Shown here: piece after piece, positions 52,170-61,256 of the stretch
Numbering within the stretch: position 1 is the stretch's first letter
How the letters are laid out: each line of letters opens with the position of its first letter
Assembly (NCBI RefSeq): GCF_036014015.1
Contig: NZ_CP107905.1
Coordinates: 3,782,001 to 3,846,000 of the forward strand
Source of the DNA: Streptomyces sp. NBC_00457
GTDB taxonomy: Bacteria; Actinomycetota; Actinomycetes; Streptomycetales; Streptomycetaceae
Length of the DNA stretch: 64,000 bases
Direction: 5' to 3'
Position numbers and translations under genes: made by a program
The notes under the pieces: model-generated
What the model was told of the DNA's origin: nothing
Databases searched by the model: none
What the model saw: only the letters and a program-made list of their open reading frames with translations

Positions 52170-52678
52170 CGGGTGCTCCCCGTCGACTCGGCTTCCAGGG
52201 ATTGGCGGAGTTCGCTGCGGAGTTCGGGGGTCAGGACGTGTCCGGCGCGGCCGACGAACAGGGCCATGTGATAGGCCACCACGCTCATGTCGCAGTCCGC
52301 CGAGCCGTGGACGCCGAGCAGCGATCCGTCGCTGATCGACATCACGAACAGGCTGCCCTCGTCCATCGCGACCATCGTGTGCTTCACCGCGCCGAACTCC
52401 ATGAGCTTCGCGGTGCCGATGGTGAGGCTGCCGATGCCGGAGACGACGGTGGCGAGGTCGGCGGAGGAGCCGCGGGGGCCGGTGGGGCGGGCGGCGATGG
52501 CCTCGCGGGCGGCGGCGTTGCGGCCCGGGTCGGAGGAGAGCAGGAGCAGTCCGTCGGAGGAGACCACTGCGACGGACTGGATGCCGGGCACTTCCTCGAC
52601 CAGGTTGGTCAGCAGCCAGTGCAGGTTGCGGGCTTCACTGCTCAGTCCGAAGGTTCCGAAGGTACTGGGCGCGGTCAA
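52166..52678 (-). CDS. cvnB: conservon roadblock/LC7 protein (CvnB)
   Basis: 170 residues with an MglB-type roadblock fold: NLHWLLTNLVEEVPGIQSVA, VVSSDGLLLLSSDPGRNAAA and FVMSISDGSLLGVHGSADCD. Related proteins regulate the partner GTPase. The start overlaps the cvnA stop by four bases. Confidence 0.93.
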   Translation of the reverse strand: MTAPSTFGTFGLSSEARNLHWLLTNLVEEVPGIQSVAVVSSDGLLLLSSDPGRNAAAREAIAARPTGPRGSSADLATVVSGIGSLTIGTAKLMEFGAVKHTMVAMDEGSLFVMSISDGSLLGVHGSADCDMSVVAYHMALFVGRAGHVLTPELRSELRQSLEAESTGSTR

Positions 52679-55461
52679 CTGCTTGCCTCCTCGACGGTGC
52701 CCCCCGTGGCTTCTTCGGCTTGTGCGTCATGTGTTGCGCGGGCGGTGGGAATTTCGTGCCGGCCCGTCTGTTCGGCGATCTCGGCCTCTACGTCGCGGTA
52801 GCCCGCCTCGGCTCCTCGGCGGAAGCCGCCCAGGCGGCGGCGTAGGGCTTCGGCGTCCACGGAGCTGCTGCGCGGGCGGGGTACGGATGTGGGCGCGGAG
52901 ATTTTCGGGGTGCGTTTGGGCAGGCCCTTGTCGGTGACGGGCTCGTCGGGGGTGCGGTGGTGTTCCGCCTCGGCTTCGCCTTCGGCGGGTTCGTTCCCAC
53001 CCGCACCACCCGTGCTGCTTTCGTCGTCGGGTGCGGGTGGCCCTTGTGGGGCGTCCTCGCCGTCGGCGGCCGCGGGTTCGGTCGGTGCGGGGGCGGGTTC
53101 GGTCAGTTCAGCCGCCGGTTCAGCCGTGGGTTCGGTCGGTGCGAGGGCTGGGAGCAGGAGCTCTATCGTCGTCTCGGCTGGGTGCTCCCGGGGGCTCGCC
53201 AGGTCCGGTACGGCCTTGTCGGCGTCCGCCGTTTCCCGTACGGCCTTCTCCGCCAGCGCTACCAGCGGGTCGTCGCCCGTCTCCGAACGGCCGTGGAGGA
53301 CGTTGGAGTTGGCCTCGGCGTCCGCGCCCGGTGACGTCGACGGGACCTCGACGGACGGGGCGGTGGCCAGCAGGGCCTTGGGCAGGACGGCGACCGAGGT
53401 GATGCCGCCCTGCTTCTGGTCGCGCAGTTGGACGCGGACGCCGTGACGGTGGGCCAGGCGGGCGACGACGTACAGGCCGAGGCCGAGACCCTCCTCGCCC
53501 TGCTGGTCGTACGGCGCCTGCGGGTCGAAGTCGGCTAGGCGGGCGTTGAGGGCGGTCAGCCGGTCGGCGGTCATGCCGATGCCCTCGTCCTGGACGGAGA
53601 GCATGACCTCGCCGCTCTCGAGCAGCCAGCCGGAGATCTCGACGGGCAGTTCGGGCGGCGAGGACGAGGTGGCGTTCTCCAGGAGTTCGGCGAGCAGATG
53701 GCTCAGGTCGTCCGCGGCGAACCCGGCGATGTGGGCATGCGGCGGCAGCGCGGCGATGCGGACCCGCTCGTACCGCTCGATCTCGCTCACCGCGGCCCGC
53801 ACGACGTCGATCAGCGGCACGGGCCCGGCGCTGTGCTGGACGTGCTCGGTGCCGGCGAGGACCAGGAGGTTCTCGCTGTGCCGGCGCATGACGGTGGCGA
53901 AGTGGTCGAGCTTGAAGAGGGTGGCGAGCCGGTCGGGGTCCTGCTCGCGCTCCTCCAGGCCCTCGATGACGCCGAGTTGGCGTTCGACGAGGCCGAGGGT
54001 GCGCAGGGCGAGGTTGACGAAGGTGGTGCCGATGCTGTCCCGCAGCCGGTCCAACTGGGCGGTGGACTCGGCGAGTTCGGCCCGCAGCTGCTCCCGGGCG
54101 TCGGCCATCTTCTGCCGCTGGCCGACCAGGTGCTTGCGGTCGGCCTCCAGCGTGGCGACCCGCTCGTGAAGGGCGGCGGCCTGCGCGTGCAGGGCGTTGA
54201 CGGAGCGGACGACCTGAGCGAACTCGTCGTTGCGGCCGGTGAAGGTGACGGGTTCCTCGGCGGCGGGGTTCTCCGCGTCCGCCAGCCGGGCCGAGCCGCG
54301 CTTCAGGACGGACAGCGGGCGGGTGAGCGTACGCGCCATGGCCGTGGCGATACCGATGGTCAGCAGGATCAGCGCGCCGAGGACGGCGATCCGGATCTCC
54401 AGCTCGGTCACATCGTCGTCGCGCAGCTGGGCCAGGTCCTTCGTGCGCCGGTCGAAGAGCGCGGACTCGGCGCCGCGCATCGCGTCGATACGGGCGGACA
54501 GGGCGGCGTTCACCTTGTCGGCGCTGGTGCCGAGTTCGCCGTCGGAAAGGGCCGGCCGGTCGGTGAGGGAGGCGAGGTACTGCTCGCCGGAGTCGACCTC
54601 GGGACCGGTGACCGTGCGGTCGTACGAGGTCCGGGCCGGCTTGGGCGCGGTGTCGCGGAACTCGGCCAGGGCCGCGTCGGAACGCAGCCGGGCCTCCTGG
54701 GCGGCACCGGTCAGGGCGTCACGCTGCTTGGTGTCGGCGTCGGAGGACTGCGTGACCGTACTGGCCAGACCGGTGATGGGGTCGATGACCGTCTCGGTGG
54801 TGCGCGGGATGTTGAGCGCGGCGAGGAGCAGTCCGCGGGTGGCGGCGGCCTGCTGGACGGCGGAGTCCAGCTCGGCCAGGGCGTAGGCGCCGGAGCCCGC
54901 GCGGGGCGGCATCTCCTCGGCCAGCCGCTCGGCGAGGCGGTGGAGTTCGGCGATGGTGGCGGAGTAGGCGTCGTGCGTGTCGAGAGCACCGCTCTTTCCG
55001 GTGAGCGCCGCTCTCCGTACCGCCGCGATCCCGTCGAGGTCGGACCGCAGCGAGGCGGGTGCGTCCGGGTCGGCGCGCAACTCCTCGACCTGCCGGTCCA
55101 CGCGGACGCTGCGCTGCTCGCTCGGCGCCTTGGACTTGGGCCGGCCGGCCGCGACGTACGAGGTCACCTCGTCCCGCTCGTCGGCCAGCGAGTGGGCGAG
55201 GGTGAGCGCGTCCTCGGTCTGCTCGGAGAGCGTCACCAGCGACTGGGAGTCGCTCAGCTGCCCCGAGGCGGCGACGATCGAGGGCGCTCCGGCCCCGGCG
55301 ACGGCGGCGGCCACCACGGCGACAGCGACGATCAGCCGGTTGCGTACGTGGGTCGGGCGGCCCTGGCCGGCGAGTGTGTCCGACGTGTGCTCCGTGCCCC
55401 CTGGGGAGGCCGTCTGCTTGCCTGTACGACGAGGCCGCGTCTTCAGCACCGGTGCTCGCAT
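52675..55461 (-). CDS. cvnA: conservon sensor histidine-kinase-like protein (CvnA)
   Basis: 928 residues. There is an N-terminal TM helix, an extracellular helical nitrate/nitrite-sensor-like (NIT) domain, and a second TM helix at LEIRIAVLGALILLTIGIAT. HAMP and coiled coil precede the kinase core, which has a His in LFKLDHFATVMRRHSENLLV, an N-box-like LLAELLENATSSSPP, and DEGIGMTADR and GLGLGLYVVARL ATP-lid motifs. A long Pro/Glu/Ala-rich disordered tail (about 750-928) follows. ATG 55461 (MRAPVLKTRPRR) is preferred over a longer frame. It heads a tightly overlapping cvnABCD operon. Confidence 0.9.
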   Translation of the reverse strand: MRAPVLKTRPRRTGKQTASPGGTEHTSDTLAGQGRPTHVRNRLIVAVAVVAAAVAGAGAPSIVAASGQLSDSQSLVTLSEQTEDALTLAHSLADERDEVTSYVAAGRPKSKAPSEQRSVRVDRQVEELRADPDAPASLRSDLDGIAAVRRAALTGKSGALDTHDAYSATIAELHRLAERLAEEMPPRAGSGAYALAELDSAVQQAAATRGLLLAALNIPRTTETVIDPITGLASTVTQSSDADTKQRDALTGAAQEARLRSDAALAEFRDTAPKPARTSYDRTVTGPEVDSGEQYLASLTDRPALSDGELGTSADKVNAALSARIDAMRGAESALFDRRTKDLAQLRDDDVTELEIRIAVLGALILLTIGIATAMARTLTRPLSVLKRGSARLADAENPAAEEPVTFTGRNDEFAQVVRSVNALHAQAAALHERVATLEADRKHLVGQRQKMADAREQLRAELAESTAQLDRLRDSIGTTFVNLALRTLGLVERQLGVIEGLEEREQDPDRLATLFKLDHFATVMRRHSENLLVLAGTEHVQHSAGPVPLIDVVRAAVSEIERYERVRIAALPPHAHIAGFAADDLSHLLAELLENATSSSPPELPVEISGWLLESGEVMLSVQDEGIGMTADRLTALNARLADFDPQAPYDQQGEEGLGLGLYVVARLAHRHGVRVQLRDQKQGGITSVAVLPKALLATAPSVEVPSTSPGADAEANSNVLHGRSETGDDPLVALAEKAVRETADADKAVPDLASPREHPAETTIELLLPALAPTEPTAEPAAELTEPAPAPTEPAAADGEDAPQGPPAPDDESSTGGAGGNEPAEGEAEAEHHRTPDEPVTDKGLPKRTPKISAPTSVPRPRSSSVDAEALRRRLGGFRRGAEAGYRDVEAEIAEQTGRHEIPTARATHDAQAEEATGGTVEEASS

Positions 55462-55843
55462 TCCTGACTCGTGATACCCCTGGGCCCGGGTGGCGCGCTG
55501 CGTCAACTGGTGCTCCCAGCCGGTACGTCCGCCCGGTACGGATCCCGACCCTCCCACGCCGGTGGGCAGCGGTCGCGCATCACCTGACCCGCCACCCGAA
55601 GGAGTGAACCCCGGTCGGCAGTGGGCGGGCAAGTTCCCGTGGCGCCTCCGACGGGCCCCGGCGGCGGGCCGGTTGGACGTCCGCGGCGCACGATGGCATT
55701 ATGTGCCGCCACGCCTTCCCGGAAGAAACCATTCCACCCCATTTCAGGCTTCTGACCTGCGAGGGTCCTGCACAAGTGCGCCAACTCGGCGACTGTTGCG
55801 CCCCTTTGACGAACCTCGTGAAGAGCTCGTGGAGACTGGCCGA

Positions 55844-56629
55844 ATGCGAACCGAAGTTGTCTCGGAGCCCGGCGATCCGACCCACCCCAACGAGGACTTC
55901 GCGAGCCTCGCCCTCCCGGCTTCCGGACAGGGCGGCACGGTGGTCGTCCTGGACGGGGTGACACCCCCGAAGGACGGGACGGGCTGTCTGCATTCCGTCC
56001 CTTGGTACTGCGCACGTCTCGGCGGCGCCTTGACCGAACTGACCGTTTCCCTCCCGGATGTTCCGCTGGCCGAAGCCCTTGCCTCCGCCATCGCGCGTAC
56101 CGCCGAGTCCCATGCGCAAACCTGTGACCTTTCTCACCCACGCACCCCACAGGCAACCGTGGTCCTGGCCCGCTGGTCACCCGAGACCGTCGAGTACCTG
56201 GTCCTCTCCGACTCGGCGCTCCTGCTGGAGTCCCCCGACGCCACGATCACCCCCCTCCTCGACGACCGCCTCTCCCGCCTCCCCCGCACCTCCCTCACCA
56301 CCGACGCCATCGCCGACGCCACCGTCCGCAACAAGGAGGGCGGCTTCTACACCGCCGCCGCGGACCCGACGGTCGCGGCACACGCGGTGACGGGCGCGCT
56401 CCCGCGCCGCGAGGTCCGGGCCCTGGCCGCCCTCACGGACGGCGCGACCCGCTGGGTGGAGAAGTTCGCCGCGGGCAACTGGGCAGACTGCTTCGACCTC
56501 GTACGCAAGGAGGGCGCCGGGGAGCTGGTGGCGCGGGTACGCGCACTGGAACTGGCGGACACGGAGCGGGTACACCTCCGAGGCAGCAAGACGCACGACG
56601 ACGCGACGGTGGTGTACGCGGAGCTGTAA
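55844..56629 (+). CDS. PP2C-family-like phosphatase
   Basis: 261 residues. Metal-dependent phosphatase landmarks are present: NEDFASLAL near the N-terminus (D18), VVVLDGVTPP (D37), EYLVLSDSALLL, AALTDGATRW and THDDATVVYA. The order and spacing fit PP2C, though the protein is shorter and the first motif is not the canonical RxxNED. It may dephosphorylate a Ser/Thr target; no kinase is adjacent. The start at ATG 55844 removes a poorly conserved upstream extension. It is divergent from cvnA. Confidence 0.75.
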   Translation: MRTEVVSEPGDPTHPNEDFASLALPASGQGGTVVVLDGVTPPKDGTGCLHSVPWYCARLGGALTELTVSLPDVPLAEALASAIARTAESHAQTCDLSHPRTPQATVVLARWSPETVEYLVLSDSALLLESPDATITPLLDDRLSRLPRTSLTTDAIADATVRNKEGGFYTAAADPTVAAHAVTGALPRREVRALAALTDGATRWVEKFAAGNWADCFDLVRKEGAGELVARVRALELADTERVHLRGSKTHDDATVVYAEL

Positions 56630-56644
56630 AACGCCCTTGATGAA

Positions 56645-56699
56645 GCGCCCCCGAAGGGGCGCGGGGAACTGCGCGACCAGCCACAACGAACCCGCAGAC
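56645..56699. repeat. dispersed intergenic repeat, copy E
   Basis: GCGCCCCCGAAGGGGCGC forms a hairpin and is followed by GGGGAACTGCGCGACCAGCC. It lies between the convergent phosphatase-like and MarR genes, a terminator-like position. Confidence 0.85.
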
Positions 56700-56720
56700 G
56701 AAGACGCGCACCGCGGAGCG

Positions 56721-57212
56721 CTAACTCTCCATCTGCCGGTTCAGCTGATGCAGCAGCCGCGCCAGCTCGGCGACCTCCCCGCGATCCCAGTGCGCGAGCT
56801 GGTTGACGTACCGCGCCCGGCGGGCCTCCCGGACCTTGCCCACCCGTCCGCGCCCTTCCTCCGTCAGATGGATGAGCCAGGCCCGCCCATCCGCCGGGTC
56901 GGGCTCACGGACGACAAGACCGAGATCCTCCAGCGCACGCAACTGACGCGACATCGTCGCCTTCCCGACACCGATGTACGCGGCGAGTTCCGTGGCGCGC
57001 TGGCCGCCGAGTTCATCGAGCCGGACGAGCAGACCGTACGCGGCGGACTCCAGGTCGGGGTGGACCTCGCGGGCCATCTCGCCCTGATTGGCCCGGGCCC
57101 GGCGCAGCAGCACCGTCAACTCGCGCTCCAGGGACAGGAATTCCCGGTCCACACCACTCGGCGACGTGTCGGATTCGACTCGACGTCCGCCGCCGTTTCC
57201 GTCTTCGTGCAC
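56721..57212 (-). CDS. MarR-family transcriptional regulator
   Basis: 163 residues. The winged helix reads QRATELAAYIGVGKATMSRQ followed by LRALEDLGLVVREPDPADGR, the MarR recognition helix and wing. The start is taken as GTG 57212, which has AAGGTAGGGGC upstream; a TTG 15 codons earlier is possible. The ligand and targets are unknown. It is divergent from the lysozyme gene, which may be a target. Confidence 0.88.
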   Translation of the reverse strand: MHEDGNGGGRRVESDTSPSGVDREFLSLERELTVLLRRARANQGEMAREVHPDLESAAYGLLVRLDELGGQRATELAAYIGVGKATMSRQLRALEDLGLVVREPDPADGRAWLIHLTEEGRGRVGKVREARRARYVNQLAHWDRGEVAELARLLHQLNRQMES

Positions 57213-57470
57213 GTCAGCCCCTACCTTGAATTTCCGGGTCCTGAAAGTTTCCGCCAAATGCAGTCATAGCCGCAGCTCCCTCAGTATTTCGCAGGCGTAG
57301 ACCAACGGCAGCCCCCGGACCCCCTTCCCACCCGGTCTTCGACGTGCGTAGCTTCCCTTGTCAGGAACTTGATGACATGCCCACGCCAGACGCATCGGAA
57401 GCGGCGCCGGCGGCCGCGTTCCCTCCAACGCCTGCTCCACCGCGCACAACCGAGCCCTCGGAGGCACGCT

Positions 57471-58307
57471 ATGACCGTGCACAGACTTGGATCGGTACAC
57501 CCCAGCCTCTCCCTCGCCGGCACCCTGCTCGCCGCCCTGTCCCTCCTGTTCGCCCTCGCCGCCCCGGCCACCGCCGACGAGGAGCCGGACGCCGACAAGC
57601 CGGCCCGCGGCTCCGCCTACATGGGCATGGGCGTCGTCGCCCATGACGGGCAGCACGGCCTGCCCGCCGACACCCGCGCCGGCCAGACGGAGGGCGTGGA
57701 CGTCTCCAGCCATCAGGGCAACGTCGCCTGGTCCACCCTCTGGAGCAGCGGCGTCCGGTGGGCCTACACGAAGGCGAGCGAGGGGACGTACTACACGAAC
57801 CCCTACTTCGCCCAGCAGTACGCCGGCTCCTACAACGTCGGCATGGTCCGCGGCGCCTACCACTTCGCCACCCCCGACACCACCAGCGGTGCCGCCCAGG
57901 CGAACTACTTCGTCGACCACGGCGGCGGCTGGACCCGCGACGGCAAGACCCTGCCCGGCGCGCTCGACATCGAGTGGAATCCGTACGGCGCGGCCTGCTA
58001 CGGCAAGACGCAGAGCGGCATGGTCAGCTGGATCCGTGACTTCCTGAACCAGTACAAGGCCCGCACCGGCCGCGACGCCGTCATCTACACGGCCACCAGC
58101 TGGTGGACCCAGTGCACCGGCAACTACGCCGGCTTCGCCTCCGCCAACCCGCTGTGGGTCGCCCGGTACGCGTCGACCGTGGGGACGCTGCCCGCGGGAT
58201 GGTCGTACTACACGATGTGGCAGTACACGTCCTCCGGGCCGACGGTCGGGGACCACAACAAGTTCAACGGTTCGCTGGACCGGGTTGTGGCGCTGGCCAA
58301 CGGCTAG
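57471..58307 (+). CDS. secreted GH25 lysozyme (N,O-diacetylmuramidase type)
   Basis: 278 residues. The signal peptide ends near ATADEE. The GH25 barrel starts EGVDVSSHQGNVAWSTL (D76) and has the catalytic pair D166 and E168 in GALDIEWNPYG, with YHFATPD and WQYTSSG in later strands. It ends LDRVVALANG. It cleaves the glycan strand of peptidoglycan. GGAGG precedes ATG 57471. Right after its stop, its last 14 codons recur three times in a 93-bp tandem repeat; see the repeat entry. Confidence 0.94.
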   Translation: MTVHRLGSVHPSLSLAGTLLAALSLLFALAAPATADEEPDADKPARGSAYMGMGVVAHDGQHGLPADTRAGQTEGVDVSSHQGNVAWSTLWSSGVRWAYTKASEGTYYTNPYFAQQYAGSYNVGMVRGAYHFATPDTTSGAAQANYFVDHGGGWTRDGKTLPGALDIEWNPYGAACYGKTQSGMVSWIRDFLNQYKARTGRDAVIYTATSWWTQCTGNYAGFASANPLWVARYASTVGTLPAGWSYYTMWQYTSSGPTVGDHNKFNGSLDRVVALANG

Positions 58308-58587
58308 TACCACGCCGCCCCGGCTGGGGGTCCGGGGGTTATCCCCCGGGAAATGCAGTAACGGTTCGCTGGACCGGGTTGTGGCGCTGGCCAACGGCTA
58401 GTACCACGCCGCCCCGGCTGGGGGTCCGGGGTTATCCCCCGGGAAATGCAGTAACGGTTCGCTGGACCGGGTTGTGGCGCTGGCCAACGGCTAGTACCAC
58501 GCCGCCCCGGCTGGGGGTCCGGGGTTATCCCCCGGGAAATGCAGTAACGGTTCGCTGGACCGGGTGGTCGCGCTCGCCAACGGCTGA
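58266..58587. repeat. tandem repeat of the lysozyme 3' end
   Basis: Units start at 58266, 58360, 58453 and 58546 (periods 94, 93, 93). Each begins with the coding end for NGSLDRVVALANG and a stop. The first three continue with a 51-52-base spacer holding the hairpin CCGGGGG-TTAT-CCCCCGG. The fourth copy encodes the same residues but with synonymous changes (GTGGTCGCGCTCGCC) and another stop codon, then runs into the true terminator. The fourth is therefore probably the ancestral gene end. Confidence 0.93.
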
Positions 58588-58611
58588 CGCCGACGTCCCC
58601 GCCGTACGGCG

Positions 58612-58646
58612 AAGGCCCGGGCCTCCCTCACAGGGACCCGGGCCTT
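58612..58646. terminator. bidirectional terminator between lysozyme and lon
   Basis: AAGGCCCGGG and CCCGGGCCTT form a 10-bp stem with a 15-base loop, 20 bases from the lon stop on the other strand. Confidence 0.82.
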
Positions 58647-58665
58647 GCCTGTCCGGTCGCGCCCG

Positions 58666-61080
58666 TCACGCCGCGACCGGAACCTCCGGGGCCGCGTCGC
58701 TCGTGGCCGACGACAGGGCCAGTTCCAGGACCTGGCGGACGTCGGTGACGGTGTGGACGTCGAGCTTGTCCAGCACCTCGGCGGGGACGTCGTCCAGGTC
58801 GGGCTCGTTGCGCTTGGGGATGACGACGGTGGTGACGCCCGCCCGGTGGGCCGCGAGGAGCTTCTGCTTCACGCCGCCGATCGGGAGGACCCGGCCGGTC
58901 AGCGAGACCTCGCCGGTCATCGCCACGTCCGTGCGGACCAGACGGCCGGAGAGCAGCGACGCGAGGGCGGTCGTCATCGTGACGCCCGCGCTCGGGCCGT
59001 CCTTCGGCACCGCGCCCGCCGGGAAGTGGATGTGCACGCCCCGGTCCTTCAGGTCGGCGACCGGCAGCTCCAGTTCGGCGCCGTGCGAGCGGAGGAAGGA
59101 CAGGGCGATCTGCGCGCTCTCCTTCATCACGTCACCCAGTTGGCCGGTCAGCGTCAGGCCCGCCGCGCCCGTCTCCGGGTCGGCCAGCGACGCCTCGACG
59201 AACAGGACGTCACCGCCCGCGCCGGTCACCGCGAGACCGGTGGCGACACCGGGGACCGCCGTACGGCGCTCCGCCGGGTCCTGCGCGGACTCGGGCACGT
59301 GGTGCGGCCGGCCGATCAGGTCACGCAGGTCACCGTCACCGACGGTGAACGGCAGCTTCCGCTCGCCCAGTTCGTGCTGCGCCGCGACCTTGCGGAGCAG
59401 CCGTGCGATCGAGCGCTCCAGGTTGCGGACGCCCGCCTCGCGCGTGTACTCGCCGGCGAGCTTGCGCAGCGCGCTCTCGTCGATGACGACCTCGTCCTCG
59501 TTGAGACCGGCCCGCTCCAGCTGGCGCGGGAGCAGGTGGTCGCGGGCGATGACGATCTTCTCGTCCTCGGTGTAGCCGTCGAGGCGGACCAGCTCCATAC
59601 GGTCGAGCAGGGCCTCCGGGATGGCCTCCAGGACGTTGGCCGTGGCGAGGAAGACGACATCGCTCAGGTCGAGTTCGACCTCCAGGTAGTGGTCGCGGAA
59701 CGTGTGGTTCTGCGCCGGGTCCAGGACCTCGAGGAGGGCCGCCGCCGGGTCGCCGCGGAAGTCCGAGCCCACCTTGTCGATCTCGTCGAGCAGGACGACC
59801 GGGTTCATCGACCCGGCCTCCTTGACGGCGCGGACGATGCGGCCGGGCAGCGCGCCGACGTACGTACGCCGGTGGCCGCGGATCTCCGCCTCGTCGCGGA
59901 CGCCACCGAGGGCGACGCGCACGAACTTGCGGCCCATGGCGTGCGCGACCGACTCGGCGACCGAGGTCTTGCCGACGCCGGGCGGGCCGACGAGGGCCAG
60001 TACGGCACCGCCGCGCCGTCCGCCGATGACACCGAGGCCACGCTCGCTGCGCCGCTTGCGCACGGCCAGGTACTCGGTGATCCGCTCCTTCACGTCCTCC
60101 AGGCCCGCGTGCTCGGCGTCGAGGACCTCCTTCGCGCCCTGGATGTCGTACGCGTCCTCCGTCCGTTCGTTCCACGGCAGTTCGAGGACGGTGTCGAGCC
60201 AGGTGCGGATCCAGGAGCCCTCCGGGGACTGGTCGCTGGACCGCTCCAGCTTGTCGACCTCCTTGAGCGCGGCCTCGCGGACCTTCTCGGGGAGGTCGGC
60301 GGCCTCGACGCGGGCGCGGTAGTCGTCGGACTCCTCGCCGTCCTTCTCGCCGTTCAGCTCGCGCAGTTCCTTGCGTACGGCTTCCAGCTGACGGCGGAGC
60401 AGGAACTCGCGCTGCTGCTTGTCGACGCCCTCCTGGACGTCCTTGGCGATGGTCTCGGCGACGTCCTGCTCGGCGAGGTGGTCACGCAGCTGCTGGGTGG
60501 CGAGCTTGAGGCGGGCGACGGGGTCGCCGGTCTCCAGCAGCTCGATCTTCTGTTCGGTGGTGAGGAAGGGCGAGTAGCCGGAGTTGTCGGCGAGCGCGGA
60601 GACGTCGTCGATGGCCTGTACGCGGTCCACGACCTGCCAGGCGCCGCGCTGACGCAGCCAGGCGGTGGCAAGGGCCTTGTACTCCTTGACCAGTTCGGTG
60701 ACATGGCCCGGCAGCGGCTCGGGCACGCTCTCCTCGACCCTGGTCGCCTCGACCCACAGCGCCGCGCCCGGCCCGGTGGTCCCGGCCCCGATCTGCACGC
60801 GCCCGCGCCCCCGGATGAGGGCGCCCGGGTCACCGTCGGCGAGCCGGCCGACCTGCTCGACGGTGCCGAGCACACCGGTGCCCGCGTACGTCCCGTCGAT
60901 GCGCGGCACCAGCAGCACCTTCGGCTTCCCCGGCTCCGACCGCGCGGCGGCCTGAGCGGCCTCCACCGCGGCCCGTACATCGGTGTCGTTCAGATCCAGC
61001 GGCACCACCATCCCGGGCAGCACGACCTCGTCGTCGAGCGGCAGCACGGGCAGGGTGAGCGGTGAGGACGTCGAAGCCAT
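58666..61080 (-). CDS. lon: ATP-dependent Lon protease
   Basis: 804 residues. The N-terminal substrate-binding LAN domain begins at [20 protein letters not shown]. The AAA+ module has Walker [16 protein letters not shown] and Walker [15 protein letters not shown]. The C-terminal serine-lysine protease domain has the catalytic Ser in [11 protein letters not shown] (about 697) and Lys in [13 protein letters not shown] (about 738). It degrades misfolded and regulatory proteins. ATG 61080 follows AAGGGGAGA; an earlier in-frame codon is less likely. Upstream sites match HspR and ClgR boxes, as known for Streptomyces lon. Confidence 0.97.
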   Translation of the reverse strand: MASTSSPLTLPVLPLDDEVVLPGMVVPLDLNDTDVRAAVEAAQAAARSEPGKPKVLLVPRIDGTYAGTGVLGTVEQVGRLADGDPGALIRGRGRVQIGAGTTGPGAALWVEATRVEESVPEPLPGHVTELVKEYKALATAWLRQRGAWQVVDRVQAIDDVSALADNSGYSPFLTTEQKIELLETGDPVARLKLATQQLRDHLAEQDVAETIAKDVQEGVDKQQREFLLRRQLEAVRKELRELNGEKDGEESDDYRARVEAADLPEKVREAALKEVDKLERSSDQSPEGSWIRTWLDTVLELPWNERTEDAYDIQGAKEVLDAEHAGLEDVKERITEYLAVRKRRSERGLGVIGGRRGGAVLALVGPPGVGKTSVAESVAHAMGRKFVRVALGGVRDEAEIRGHRRTYVGALPGRIVRAVKEAGSMNPVVLLDEIDKVGSDFRGDPAAALLEVLDPAQNHTFRDHYLEVELDLSDVVFLATANVLEAIPEALLDRMELVRLDGYTEDEKIVIARDHLLPRQLERAGLNEDEVVIDESALRKLAGEYTREAGVRNLERSIARLLRKVAAQHELGERKLPFTVGDGDLRDLIGRPHHVPESAQDPAERRTAVPGVATGLAVTGAGGDVLFVEASLADPETGAAGLTLTGQLGDVMKESAQIALSFLRSHGAELELPVADLKDRGVHIHFPAGAVPKDGPSAGVTMTTALASLLSGRLVRTDVAMTGEVSLTGRVLPIGGVKQKLLAAHRAGVTTVVIPKRNEPDLDDVPAEVLDKLDVHTVTDVRQVLELALSSATSDAAPEVPVAA

Positions 61081-61101
61081 GATCTCCCCTTCGGCAGTCA
61101 A

Positions 61102-61122
61102 GTTGAGCTATGCCGACTCAAT
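61102..61122 (-). promoter_or_regulatory. HspR-type HAIR operator upstream of lon
   Basis: GTTGAGC-N7-ACTCAAT closely matches the HspR-associated inverted repeat CTTGAGT-N7-ACTCAAG, with core TTGAG-N9-CTCAA at 61103-61121. It lies 22 bases before the lon start codon, where a bound repressor would block transcription or initiation. Confidence 0.82.
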
Positions 61123-61154
61123 GCTCGTGAGCCTCCGAATGTTCCCCAGCATGT

Positions 61155-61168
61155 GTTCGCTGTCAGCG
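61155..61168 (-). promoter_or_regulatory. ClgR box upstream of lon
   Basis: GTTCGC-TGTCA-GCG is an exact match to the ClgR consensus GTTCGC-N5-GCG, 75 bases from the lon start, a suitable position for activation. Confidence 0.78.
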
Positions 61169-61256
61169 ATCGAGGCGACGGCGCTGGTGAAGGGGGAAGC
61201 GCCGCAGGCGCCCGCGAATTCCCGGTGCTACCAGGTCGGTGCGCGGGGCTGTGTCG

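Noticed and set aside
58266..58587. CRISPR or satellite array after the lysozyme gene
   Set aside because: The spacers are identical to each other and the repeats are coding-end copies, so it is a tandem duplication, not an array with unique spacers.
58645..61065. An 806-codon plus-strand frame opposite lon
   Set aside because: It is a shadow of lon caused by high GC at third positions; no family-like motif.
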